Below, piece by piece: positions 1-11,500 of a DNA stretch of 64,000 nucleotides. Under the pieces are notes generated by a model. It was not told the DNA's origin and ran no database searches. It saw only the letters and a list, made by a program, of their open reading frames with translations. The position numbers were made by a program, and so were the translations under genes. Within the stretch, counting starts at the first letter, position 1; each line of letters starts with the position of its first letter. The stretch comes from Kondoa malvinella (taxonomy: Eukaryota > Basidiomycota > Agaricostilbomycetes > Agaricostilbales > Kondoaceae): the NCBI GenBank assembly GCA_039545315.1, contig BCIM01000010.1, positions 570,441 to 634,440 on the forward strand, read 5' to 3'.

Positions 1-1532
1 GCCAGACGTATGGACCATACTTCGAAAAGCAGAATGCATCAGGGAGCAGCAGTGGTTCGGCTGTAGCTTCTGCTACAGGCCTTGCTGTCGCCTGTCTCGC
101 AGCGGAGACTTGTGGTTCAATCATATCCCCTTCGTCTCATTGCAACATTGTGAGCATGATAAGCCATCTGCTATGATCAGTGCTTTAACATTACGACAGG
201 TTGGCATCAAGCCTACTCCCGGTTTGACTTCTCGTCACGGTGTCGTCCCCGCTAGTTCGACCTACGATACCGTCGGACCAATGGCAATCGATGTCAAGAC
301 CTGCGCTACCATACTTCAAGTAATCGCGGGAAAAGACTCGAAAGACAGCTTGACGTCCGACATTCCCTTCGATACTGTACCGGACTATGTCAAGGCCTGC
401 AAGACAGATGCGTTGCAAGGTGTCAGGATCGGTGCGTTCGTGTCCATGCAGATTGTCTATTACCCTAATACGAAGGAAACAGGCGTTCCGACAGCTTACC
501 TCGAAGCGAAGATCAAACGCGGAAAATCCGAGCTCAAGCCTCTAGGTTTGAAGCTCTACAAGAGCATGATCCCTGTGCTACGCGAACTAGGCGCCGTTGT
601 CATCGAAGACGTCGAGTTTCCGGAACTCGAGCGATACCATAAAGAATTAGATCACGTGAGGCTGTTTTTCGATGCCTCTTGCTCAAAGCTGAATTCATAG
701 CCTGTCAGTTCACTGTTGTCGGTGCCGAAAGCTTGCACCTGCTGCCTAAATATCTCGCGAGTCTGAAGAGCAACCCGACCGGCATCAAGGACATGAAAGA
801 CTTGATCGCCTTCAGCACCAATTGCCCAGCTGAAGAAACCGATACGCGTAATATGGTCAGTCCATAAGTAGAAAATGTGCTGAATTCGGCTGATACCTGC
901 CAAAGGGTCGCTGGGAAGAATGGGTGGAGCGTGACCTGAAGCTCGATTCACCCGAATATCTAAAAGCCATCGAGATGAATGCATATATAGGCGGAGAGGT
1001 CACTATAGGAGGAGCCATGCAGAAGGTCAGTGGCACTTCCATTAAAGAAGAGAGTCCGCCTCATCACGAGAAACAGCACAATTTGGAAGCAATGATCTTA
1101 CCCTCGGCCTGCTACAGCCTCGCGGGTGCTGGTTGTCTGCCTATGATCACAGTCCCTTGCGGGTGAGCAATCCTCCTTCTCTTGCGGGAGAAGCTATTGA
1201 CGCAAAAACAGACATAATCCGCCTGATCATCCTTTCGTTACAAATGAGACTGGCAACTTGAACGAAGAAGGTCCGAATGGGTCACATGGGTGGGTCAAAG
1301 CCAGGATGCGTGAATGCCTGATGTCTTACGCATTCATTGCTAGTCTTGGCTTTGTTGGACCAAAATTCAGCGAGGAGAGATTGATTGGGCTAGCTTACGC
1401 TTTCGAGCAGGCTACACATGTAGGTCGAAACTTTCGTCTCACTTGTATGTCTGACAGGCTGGACAGATACGCAATAACGTTCAACCCTTGCACAAACCGA
1501 AGACTCAGCTGAGCGATATCACGGGACGGTAA
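1..1532 (+). CDS. Amidase signature family hydrolase, 5' partial
   Basis: The product hydrolyses a C-N amide bond using the Lys / cis-Ser / Ser triad of the amidase signature family. The window opens inside the gene, in the frame starting at base 3. The first exon holds the signature SGSSSGSAVA and then ETCGSI, which carries the nucleophilic serine; the catalytic lysine lies upstream, outside the window. After an intron at 150-199 comes VGIKPTPGLTSRHGV and DTVGPM, the family's core. Further exons give GAGCLPMITVPCG, then GPKFSEERLIGLAYAFEQAT, the typical C-terminal block, ending in a taa at 1530-1532. At least six introns are needed, including 655-708 and one from about 855. The natural substrate cannot be told; fungal relatives are often annotated as acetamidase or general amidase. 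Its neighbour on the other strand is convergent. Confidence 0.9.
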
Positions 1533-1738
1533 GATCAACATAGATGGCTCATTGCTAGTACTGATATTTGCCGTCAGATACATAAAGGGTGCTGCGGGAT
1601 GCGTGTGCTAGATGCTAGAAACGTGTGCTTATGCAGATTCATTGTCATTTCACGTCTGCTACGGTCTCGCATTCCGCGCCCAAATTTCCCAAGCTCGACC
1701 TCTTCACACCGGTGTATTGTACAGACTGATGCCAAGGA

Positions 1739-2741
1739 TCAATCAGTCCCATTGATAAGCTTATAACATAGCACTAACCGGTCTCCGACCTAGACAGAAC
1801 ACGGATCAGCGATGCATTGAATATAGAACAAGCGACTCACATCTCCGCATCCAGGAACGACGTAGCCTTTTGCATTGAGCTCCTCGTCCAGTCCAGCAAT
1901 GACAATTTCCAGCCCAGGGCACTGCTGAATGACGTTCTGGATGCCTGGCATGCTGCCCAGTAGACAGAGTAGCTTGATCTGATTCATCGGCACTCCCCAA
2001 TCCAGCACCTGGATGGTAGCGGCAGCCGTTAGTTGGTCAATCGACAGTCCGCTCTAAGTAGGCATACCATGTTGACGGCCGCGATAGCAGTACCACCTGA
2101 ATCAGATCAGTATGCAGTCTGCAGCCTGCCAGGCAGACTTACCAGTAGCAATCATAGGGTCGCACAAGTAAACAGTGTCTACCCCGCCTCGAGATGCAGG
2201 CAGCCGACTGTAGTATTCGGTCGGTTGTAGCGACACCTTTGCTCATATCAGCCATGGCGTATGACCTGACCGAGTGGGCAGACCTTATCGCGATAGAGGC
2301 CTGTGCAATCGTCAACAAGCACAACACGGTTTCGGACAATACGGACAGACCTAGATGGTATACGGGCGCAGAAGGGAAGAGCTCAAGCAAAGGGTCCATC
2401 ATCGCATTGCCAGCACGCATAATGGGCACTATAGCCAACTTGTTCTTAATCTTGTAACCTGTGAAAGTAGTGATGGGCGATTCCTCTTGTACTTGCTCGA
2501 GCTCCAAGTCTTTTGAAGCCTCTACAGCGACCAGAGTACTCAATTCACGGGTCAGACGACGGAATTCAGCTGGTAAAGTATGTTTTGAGCGCATGAGCGT
2601 AATCTTGTGCTTGATTAATGGAGAGTCGAGCAGGTTGAGCAGGTCGAGGGAGACATCTGTAGATTGTTGTGCAGCGGCCATGTCGTTCTTGGTATGATTG
2701 TTGCGAAGTAGGAGACTGATTGGCGGTATTGGCTCAAGCAT
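1739..2741 (-). CDS. FUR1: Uracil phosphoribosyltransferase
   Basis: It makes UMP from uracil and PRPP in cytosolic pyrimidine salvage. After splicing, the protein shows KITLMRSKHT, then KLAIVPIMRAG (flipping loop region), HLGLYRDKV, PTEYYSRLP, the PRPP-binding loop DPMIATGGTAIAA, LDWGVP and the C-terminal GYVVPGCGDVGDR, all in family order. About four introns interrupt it. The stop is tga at 1739-1741 (reverse). Two in-frame ATGs are possible, at 2741 and 2681; the second starts MAAAQQSTD and gives a length closer to bacterial UPRTs, so the true start is uncertain. The N-terminal half looks more like the short bacterial-type enzyme than Saccharomyces Fur1. It is convergent with the amidase gene. 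Confidence 0.9.
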
Positions 2742-3502
2742 GTCTCTAGCGATAAGGGAGCGGGAGATAAGCTATCGGACATTAGCAATCTACTCTGTGC
2801 CGCTTTGTGAGCCTAAGCATGACAGTCTAAGTACAATGCGGCCTCTGGTAGCATGTAGAACCCGTCATAGAAGATCATCACCGAAGCCGAGCTGATGAGG
2901 TGACTCTACTCTTGGCCTACGCGATTCCACAGGAGTGCTACTTGAGAGTGAGAGTCGGCATCGTAGATCTAGTCGTCCTGTCATACAGCATGTGAGCATT
3001 GGTGTTGACAGGTCCACTAATCAACATTGCTTCACGGTGTTGCGCTGATCTGTTCTGTCGAAAGGTTCATGCTGGCCTACACAATAGTCAGCACTGTGCT
3101 TAATGACAATGAGACGTCCTCACACAGAAAGGATGGATGCAGGATTGCACTTCTGGCGTGCGAACTGACAGATTCGCTCAACATAGCAGCGTGAAAGGTA
3201 AAAGTTCAAGCTCGTCCACAGTGTTTGCATCACCCAGACTACGGCTTGGATCAGTAGAGACTTATCAAGCAAGCCGCAGAACAGGACCAGTCAACGTAAA
3301 ATCGTATAAGAGACTAGAGATGAAACGGATAACAAGGCATCCCTGTTGGATTCGGACTGATGACAGGCTGACACCTCTGACTACCCAGATAATGGACTGA
3401 AGGCGAAAGCATACAGAAACTGCGAGCGGGTATCTCGCATCTTGAGCGATTGTGCAGACTGCATGCTAAATCCGACTCAACGATCTCCAAGAGGAAAGAA
3501 CC
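2742..3502. other. Intergenic, no supported gene
   Basis: These 760 bases between the UPRT start and the first nucleolar gene contain only short overlapping open frames with no recognisable protein pattern. They should hold the promoters of both flanking, divergently transcribed genes. Nothing in this stretch resembles the sequence upstream of the second copy of the nucleolar gene at 53.9 kb. Confidence 0.5.
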
Positions 3503-4331
3503 ATGTCAGACGCCTCTTCAGACGATGAGCAACCTCAAGCCATCTCGAACGCAGCAACAAAGGCGTCCATTCGAGCGCAAGAAAAGGTTGACAGGAAATT
3601 GACAGAATCGTTAGTCTGGGCCGCTCGAGCATGGTAGCTGGTCTCTGATATCCCATACAGAAAGAATAAGAAGCGCAAATTGGCCAACAAGCAAAAGCAG
3701 CAGAGCAAAGCAGCAGACCTCGAGACAGCGTTTGAGGCAGAGGATGAAAATATCAACGAAGATGCTCAAGAGGACCGGCCGTCTGACTATCTCGATGTCT
3801 CTTTGTTCCAATCTGCCAATAATGAGCTCAGAAGAGCAAAGAAGCTGCGTTTGAACGATGTCGCTACGNANGCAGCANGGGNAGTCAAGCGAGAACGGCG
3901 NNTCAAGNATGCTNGGCCTACAGAGGGTGACAGNGTNACAATAGGGTCAGTCTCTTGTCGCCCATGTATCGCACAGAGCTGATATACAGATCAGGCAAAA
4001 GACAGTGCAGCATCTCCCAACTGCTTCAGGCCCTATAGTCCCAGAAGCTCCTTCCTCCAGTCTAGCAAACTTCAAGTCTACTGCGCTCACAGCCAGATCA
4101 AGGCCGGTCTTTCCTAATGCCATTAAATCAGCTTCAGATAAAGCCACACCTCCAGCATCTCTCGCACCGAGTCAGCAAACGAAAGAAGCTCGTGCGAAGA
4201 AGGTCAAGACACAACAAGCGAAGCATGGATGGAAGTATAAAGCAGAGAGCGAGCGGAAGAGTGCTGTCAAAGTAGCTTCGAGGCGGAAGGGAGTGTTTCT
4301 GTCAGCAGGCTTTGTGAGCGGGAAGGTATGA
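3503..4331 (+). CDS. Nucleolar U3 snoRNA-associated (UTP16/BUD21-like) protein, copy A
   Basis: The gene probably encodes a small, charged, Lys-rich nucleolar protein of the U3 processome accessory type. It begins MSDASSDDEQPQAISNAA and runs into a basic helix (RKNKKRKLANKQ), a pattern of acidic SDDE start, SNAA-like block and long basic helix that I associate with the U3_snoRNA_assoc family; the C-terminal part is low-complexity and basic. Two introns are inferred, one after KLTES near 3610-3660 and one near 3946-3997 (exit through ...TIG, re-entry QKTVQHLP). The stop is tga at 4329-4331. Ten isolated N bases between 3869 and 3937 blank several codons; copy B shows that the frame is intact there. 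The family call is by pattern only. Confidence 0.55.
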
Positions 4332-4844
4332 CTGCGAGCAGATTGACCTGTAAATAGGCATGTATACCTTGCATTTGTTATCAGCGTTATTCAGAAGTCG
4401 ACGGGCGGGACTTGCCTCGAGAGATCTGATCGATGAGAGCTTGAGCAGCAGCAGCGACGTTTTTGTGCAGATATACCCAGATCCAGAGATATCAGCCTGC
4501 GAGTACAACGGGACTGTCAGAGGCCAACGCTGCGGCTTACAGATCGTTGAAAGCCTTTCCGCGAGATTGAATTTGACAAGTTGACCAGACATCCGAAGAG
4601 ATGAAGATTTCACTTCCGTCTGAAGCAGAGCGTCATACCGTATCAGACCTGCTATCCTGGACTGGCCTTGTCGGTGTGCGAGCACTGCAGTGCCATAAAT
4701 CTCCGAAGATCTTAACGACTTGCTTCTATTGTCGCCTTGCTTGACCATGCACAGAACCGCGAACAGCAAGCGGCAGCTTCTTATGGTTCTCAAAAGTGTC
4801 CTACCGAGTCTCAAGTTCATCAGAGCGATGTTGGTCGAGCTCAT
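4302..4844 (-). other. Open frame of doubtful coding status inside the duplication, copy A
   Basis: A 180-codon frame starting MSSTNIALMNLRLGR overlaps the 3' end of the nucleolar gene by about 30 bases on the opposite strand. It matches no family I know. A good donor followed by a branch-like ctgac and a cag acceptor lies within it (the donor begins gtaagccgc), and a second frame is also protein-like but carries several stops. Of four amino-acid differences from copy B in its first 50 residues, all are replacements, which argues against strong selection on this frame. It may be a spliced small gene I could not resolve, or just 3' flanking DNA. Confidence 0.2.
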
Positions 4845-4864
4845 GTCTAAAGTCGTTTTTCGAC

Positions 4865-4880
4865 GGATATCCGGATATCC
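4865..4880. repeat. Perfect 16-bp palindrome (two GGATATCC octamers)
   Basis: The 16 bases read the same on both strands and consist of the palindromic octamer GGATATCC twice in tandem. They sit just upstream of the doubtful minus-strand frame. The identical element is present in copy B at 52526-52541. It could bind a dimeric regulator or be a chance feature carried along with the duplication. Confidence 0.6.
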
Positions 4881-5168
4881 AACTAATTGGGATTGATCAA
4901 TACCTTAATAAATGCCTGACTCTTGCTTCCCCGACTATACCTGGCCCTTGTGTATGCTTCTTGGTCACTCGCGTACCGCTGTGATGCGTCACCTCTGTCC
5001 AGGTGTCATTCTTGTCTTTTCCCGTCAGGCGCAAGCAGGGTCACTCTGCTATTGTGCGTGCTGCCGGAACTCTACATCTCTCCCCGCACTGCATTTGCTA
5101 CCACTGCTGGTAATCTGCCTTTGATTCAAACAATCAGACGAGAGCTTCTAGTCATGACAACTCGATCC

Positions 5169-5503
5169 ACGCAAGTGAGACTTTTCGCTCCCGCGCAATT
5201 CATCTCTTCTCGTCTCTTTTAGTGTCACTCAATATCAGTCAGATCACGTAGGATTTGGAGAAACAGGCGTTAGACCCCGCTCGACGACCATTTTGCCCTT
5301 GATCACTGCCATCTTGCAAATTACTGGTCGTGATCCGACTCAACGGGTCCATTTTTTTTTTCCTCTTTGGCAGTCAAGAAGGACAAGTGCGGAACGCATC
5401 TCAGGAGCGGAAGCAAGGTGCACCACGTCCAATGTCATCTAACGAGAGTCAAAAGCTGCTTATTGAAGGCTATGAAGCTATATACAGAAATGCAACGAGA
5501 CCG
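5169..5503. other. Intergenic, 3' flank of the giant helicase gene
   Basis: This stretch lies between the edge of the duplication and the stop codon of the minus-strand helicase gene. It contains a run of ten or more T at about 5350 followed by pyrimidine-rich sequence. No gene is supported. Confidence 0.5.
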
Positions 5504-8500
5504 TCAGAGTTCCTCCTCGTCCGAGTAATCGTCCGAATCATAAACATCATCGTCCAGCGATTCATTCATGTTCAAAGAAGGTTTGAGTGCTTTAGCTGAT
5601 TGCTTCGGTTTGGGTGGTTTCGCAACCTCGACGAGACCGCATTTGGCGAGTTGTAGATGTAACAATAGGTCCGCACGAGTAGAAGGACCCGCGAAAGTGT
5701 CTTGACTGTCCATCTTCTCGAATACTGCAACAGCCTTCTGCGTGTGCGTCTTCGCTACTTCTAGATCGAAGAGTGCTGTGTAGTCATCATGCTTGAAGGC
5801 ATCGCTGAGGAGCTTGACTTCTTTTCGATTGGCACTTCACAAGCAGTCAACAATAGAGCGACATGAGATACTTTGTACGCACGCAATGGCTTTGACCCTA
5901 GTATGCATCTCATCCAATTCTGGCCCTCTGCCCACCCGTGGTAGCACATCTGTTGCCTGCTCCCGTCGTACAATCTCGTCCGTCAATAGCCTGACTGCAA
6001 CATGCAAATGCACTGCTGGACCGAGTAGGTAAAGTCGCAACCCGGGCACGACAGAACCGATCTTTGAAAGGAAGCACTGATGAGTCTTGGCGATGAGCTG
6101 GTTGTCCGGCTTATGAAGATCAAGCTTTTCATTATTCTTGCGCTGAATATAGGACCGAACATGCTTGACAAGAATGGCTACCGCGTTTTGCATCTCAGTG
6201 GTAATGACATTCGCCATATCTTGTAAGTCTGTATTTTCCTCATCTTTGCTGGTTTGGAGAATGGCGAAGGGATTGCGCGAAATAGTGTCATCCTGTGTTT
6301 GTGCGGATTCCTCTTCCGCCAATGAAGACTGGCGGAACTGACCGCGAGCGGCCATATGTTGGGTTGTCAGGGCCGGAGATAAGAGCTCGACGAGGTGCTC
6401 TATCCTTGCGACTTTGGCGAGCTTAACTGCTTCCATCCTTGCCGCCTCGCCAGACCAGTCACCAATCCGAACCTCTCGAAGCTCAAAGATCGATCCTCCA
6501 ACCTGCTTTGCTACCGCGCCCAATTCCACTCTCAAATCAGCCCAGGTAGTATAGTCGTAGGTGCTTATAGAAGTGTCGAACCTAGTCCAGCGCGATAAGC
6601 CAGCGACCAGTGACTTGATCGACAGTGACGGAATGTTGTAGCCAACTAGACACTAGAGTAAGCGATCTGCTTGAAGGAGTTGGAGCTATTTACTCAGAAG
6701 CAGAAGCAAATTGCTGTGACACCTGATGAGCGTAGTTCGTGGTCAACTGGAATGAAACCGTACATGCGGTAAAAGATGTTGCCCGAGTCCTGAGTTGAGT
6801 GGGTCCACTTGATTCTGCTGTCGCGCAATGCTTCTGCGAAGTCTTCGATTCGATGACAAAGCGGACGGACGAGGTTTTCGTTTGAATGAATCGGCATGGT
6901 ATACCGCAAAGCGAGAGTTCGTAGCATAGGCAACGGCAGAGTCAATTCGTTGAACCCTCGTCCATCCAAATGTTGGAAAGCAGCTAGGTTGGATCTGGCA
7001 CCGACGACGATGACAGACGTCAGGGTTTCGAGAAAATTGCAAAGCGCAACACCATCAAGACTGAATCTGTTTTGCAGACACAAGAATCTAGCAAGCGGAA
7101 GCTCAGACCTGTCCGCAGGCGCATGTAACTTATCGATGACATACTTGGTGAATTCTAAGCCCTCAAAAATCACCTGCATCGCAATCTGACCGTGATGGAG
7201 GCTGTTGAAAAAAGACACGTAATCTTGCAAGACGTTTCTGGCAGATCGACCGTCCCGTGTTCGCCGTATGAATGCTGGATAGATCGGATTGGTCACAGTA
7301 ATTCGGAGATCGTAGGCGTGACGCAGAAACAAGAGAGGGTCCAATTCGATCGACAGCAGAGATGCATAGAGGAAATCAGCGACGGCATCGGACTGGACGT
7401 GTTGCAGTGAGAACAAGGTATCGACGGCGAATTCTTGGAGACCACTAGAACAGCGAAGCACGCTCATTAGCCATAGTGATAGCAATATTGTAACACCAAC
7501 TTTGTGAGCTGCTTCCAATCCGTTACATAGCGAGGATCCAGATCGCGTATGCTCGGCAGATCCGCAGCAGCCGGAAGGAGGAGCGTTCTTTGCCCTGTCA
7601 GCCACGAGCTTCGAACGCTATAATCAGCGATAGTGCATAGATAGTGTCTGCCGCTTACTAAGGTAACTTGCTGATCAGATCGTAGGTATTGTCGCGCTGC
7701 GTTGTATCGTTTCGCAAACTCCAGTACAGTAGTTTCGCGGTTCGTAAGAGGTCAAAGAGATTGACTACAATCTCAGTCCGCGAATTGTATGCCTGTTGGG
7801 TGTATTCTGCACCCAAGTGCTCGTCGGAACATTTTTCTAGCTTGCAAACGCCGTGTCTGAAATATGCAGGGCACGGCGACCGGAGCTGCGGAGATTGTCG
7901 CATAGATGAATATAGCGCACTGATCCGGATTTGTACACGTTTCCGCCAGAAGGTCATCACTTCGGGTTTGAGTTGATTCCAAGACAACGAGATTCGCTCT
8001 GAAGTGGATTGTTTTGCGGCGAAAGCGTGGAAGGGAGATGATGGCAAAATGATGCATAGATCCGGACCAGATGCAGGATCAGCGTAGATTCCCAGCGCGA
8101 ATTGCATATGTCCTTTAGGCAGATCAGAGCCCAACTCTGTAGTGACCTTCTTGATCAGCCTTAGATAGGCTTGATAAAGATGAAAGTCTCGGATCCAATC
8201 TGCTTGTGAATCCATGCGAGCATTGTGTCTTGTCAGCATCTCTAGACAGTGGAACTGAAGGAGTTTCGTTTGGTCTTGCGTCGAATTCCAGATAGTGTGG
8301 ACTGATGCAGTATCTTTCGTTAGCAAGGCAGTCTGTAGCTTGAGCTTGTCTCTAGTATTAGCCTTTTTTCCTGTGACTCGATAACACTTACTTGGGTTGT
8401 CAGATGACTTGGCGGATGTTGCAATTTAATGGCTAATGCTTGAGCCTTCTCTATTGTTTGCAAGAAAGTTTTCGAAGGAGTTCCGCTGCTGATATCTAGA

Positions 8501-11500
8501 GTTGCGAGCGAAAGGTCCTGCCAGATTGCTCTGATATAGCATTCTACAGCCGATAGACGCGCGGACTCTCGGTCGACCTTGGTGTAAAGGCGAGCCGCTC
8601 TTTCGTATTCAAAGCGATCTTCGGCATACCCAGCTGCCTCTTCCCAAGAACCAGTAGCCTCCAAGACCGGCACGAGCTCGCTTTCTGCAATAGCAGAACG
8701 CTTGAGATCAAGAATACGCAAGAACAGGTACTTACGGAAGCCATAGTCCTGAAGCCATTCGACGACCGCCTGAACGCGACCGTGAATGCCGAGAAGCTTT
8801 GTATATTCCTTCCGACTCGCAAATAGCATGCTGCCACGATCTAACACAGATTCGGCTGTCTCCGCTTGAATGTAGACTTTGTGTTGCTTCACGACACGAA
8901 TAGCGTTGTCGTAGTCAAGGACACTGCTGTATCGTTGGGCCGCCAATTCGAAGTTTCCCGATTTTTCATAAGCGTGGGCTGCTTTCAAGGGATGCTGCGA
9001 GAAATCGTAACATTTGGCTGCCACTGGCCATAGTTCGGCTTGCTGCTTCTGATCAGTCCCATCGGTAGCGTTGACAAACAGGTCTCTGGAAATTCATGAG
9101 AATAGCGTTCTCGCAACATCAGACGAAGAACAAACCCAGCTAGCAGAAACGCATGCTTTCGAGCCAGGAGACGCGCCTTCCTTCTCTGTTCGTAAGCCAG
9201 AGTGATCTTCAAGTAGCCTTCATGACCTGCGCGACGAAAACAGACAATCGCTGCTGCATAGGTACTGGAGTACCGTCAACAGTATTCGAGTCTGAACAAA
9301 TAGCCTACCCATGTTCAAAGAGCCTCATACCCACATTTACCCAATCTTCCGGAGTGGAAGACCCTGTCATCTATGAGCTCTTGTATTGGAAAAACATCGT
9401 TTCAAAGCACTCACCTCTGAGGACAGGCAGTGGATCGCCTGGAATATGCACACGGATCAAATCTATATAGCGCGTCAGCTTTCTTTCAAGTAACTGATGA
9501 TTCCGGTACCTTTGCTTTTCCAGAGAGCTTGCAGCGGCTCTGCGCTTGCAGAGGTGTCCCATATCCAGAGATGCTTCCGGGCTCTTGTTATAGCGACATC
9601 TAAGGCTTGAAGCTCAGCGACCCTGTACTCGGCGTTGCTGGAAGCTTACACAGCTAAGAAGCGCATCGGCTAAACGGTCAAATCAGATAATCTGCAGTAA
9701 GCGCTCACCTGTTTCAACTCCAAGCAGCTAGAGATCAAGGTTCATCAAGGCTTGTCCAACAATGATTTGTTGCAGAGCTCACAGGACAGAATGTCTGGTT
9801 TCGTCGAACTTCGGAGCTGTCGCAGCCAGGACAGGATCTTTTATCAGGTTATAAAGTACTCTCCAGTCATTGGCACTAGCGTGACCATCATCAAAGTACT
9901 CATAGCTGTTGGGAATATATTATAGAAGTCGTACAAATTACACGGGGTATTGACTCACAGCAGAACATTCTCAAACTCCAAACCCTTCGATTCGTATATA
10001 GTCAGTATCAGTGCAGCTGATGAATCGTGAGGAAGAGGCTAGAACATGGAGAAAGAAGTACTGACCGTCACCGACTACCTCACGAAGGCGTTCCCGCGAG
10101 TCATCGCTCCTGACCAGGATTACACTATCGGCGCCGAATTCGACAACAGCCCCGCCTTCGTTGTGCCCCAACATGTATCCTTCAAGACTAAAAATGACGC
10201 GGTGTGATAGGTCAGGATCGTGATTAGGAAGATCTGCCCGCACTTACAATTGCTCAGATTCCGACATTCCAGTGAATGCAATCGGAATAGGTCCGGAGGT
10301 CTGTCCAGTCTCGGTGCGAAGCTTATCAATAGCAAAGGGCCAGAAATGCAGGACAGTAGAGACTATCGAAGCAGCAAGGGAGACTATAGCCTGGTGAGAT
10401 CGATAATTGATGCTCAATTGATACTTTTAGCACAAGCACATGTCTCAGAAAGTCAACTGCACGGGGAAAAGAAGACAAATACCTGTGCTGGATGAAGAGG
10501 CTTTCTTGCTTCGGCGAGCACTAGCGGTTCGGCGCATTCTAGACGATAGAAGCAAGCTTTGAGGTCTTCGAAGCGGAACGAGCTGCCTCTGGAGATAGTC
10601 TGAGGTATAACATCAGTCGCCTTTTTGGATGCTCATCCGATTGCTGACCTGTGCAGTGTCCCCAGCAAAGAAGTATCCGCGCGAGTTTGTGCAAATTTGG
10701 CGAAGAAGGGCAGCATCAAGAAGAAGATGGTCTTGCGCCTCGTCCACATATAAGAAATCGACACCGTGTAGCTTTGTATCCCTGTTCTTTAGGTGCCTCA
10801 ACAGAGTGTGCGTGCGATCCGCGGCATCGAAGTCATGCCGAGCCGTCTTCCATTTCCTATACAGCAGAAAGATCGAATAGATCTGTCTCTACTATTTGCA
10901 AGGAGACTGTGGCTGCGGATCGACATGTTGAGGTATTGTTCGCGGGACAGATAACCCTGGGCGAAGTCAGCTCAGGTCATCAGGAGAAACACTTGGCTCG
11001 CCTCATCCGTGTGTCCAGCTTCTTCACTGCCGCTGATGACGCCGATAATCTCGTTCCATGTCAAATTCGGGTCTAATCTCGCAGTGAGCCGCGCATCAAA
11101 GTGAGACCACTCTTGTAGGAAAACTTCATAGGTGACGAGATGTTGCCATTCGCCAGAAGAGGTCGTCGCCTCTTCTGCGACTGAAGGACTGTCATGTAGC
11201 ACGGAATTCGTTGCATAGCCTCGCACAGGCTTTCTAGATATAGCTTGTTGCTGAGCTCTATTCGTTTGAAAGCCGTTACGGATGCCAAAATCAGCTTCAA
11301 GAAGGCGAGCCAACTGCGTAAAGGACAAGAAAAGCGGAAAATGTCTATCTTCAAGTTCGCTCCAGCTTTCTGGGAGACCAGCATCTTCGAGATCATGATC
11401 GTCTCTATCGTAGAGCTGCTTGTTCTTCTGGGATTCGGACACAAGTTTGTCCAAATCGGATTTGGCCATGTTGCTGACACTGGCAGCCTTTTCGAGCTTG

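Larger units (their letters stand above)
3507..5168 (+). repeat. Segmental duplication, copy A (inverted partner at 52.2-53.9 kb)
   Basis: About 1.66 kb here is nearly identical to the reverse complement of about 52237-53899. I saw roughly a dozen or more scattered substitutions, for example Thr/Pro and Leu/Trp changes in the minus-strand open frame and Arg/Lys and Pro/Leu changes in the nucleolar protein. Homology starts within a few bases of the ATG of the nucleolar gene and fades near 5168. The sequence outside both edges is different. No transposase, terminal inverted repeats or clear target-site duplication were seen, so this looks like a segmental duplication rather than a transposon. 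Confidence 0.85.

Noticed and set aside
3507..5168. Transposable element origin of the duplication
   Set aside because: No transposase or reverse transcriptase frame, no terminal repeats and no target-site duplication; the content is a host nucleolar gene with introns, which also excludes retroposition.
4912..5222. Plus-strand open frame in copy A with hydrophobic, Cys-rich sequence
   Set aside because: The corresponding frame in copy B differs by replacements and ends early; it looks like chance coding.
6694..7605. Separate gene for the 303-residue minus frame
   Set aside because: Its first 35 codons are intronic or out of frame; splicing joins it to the helicase on both sides.
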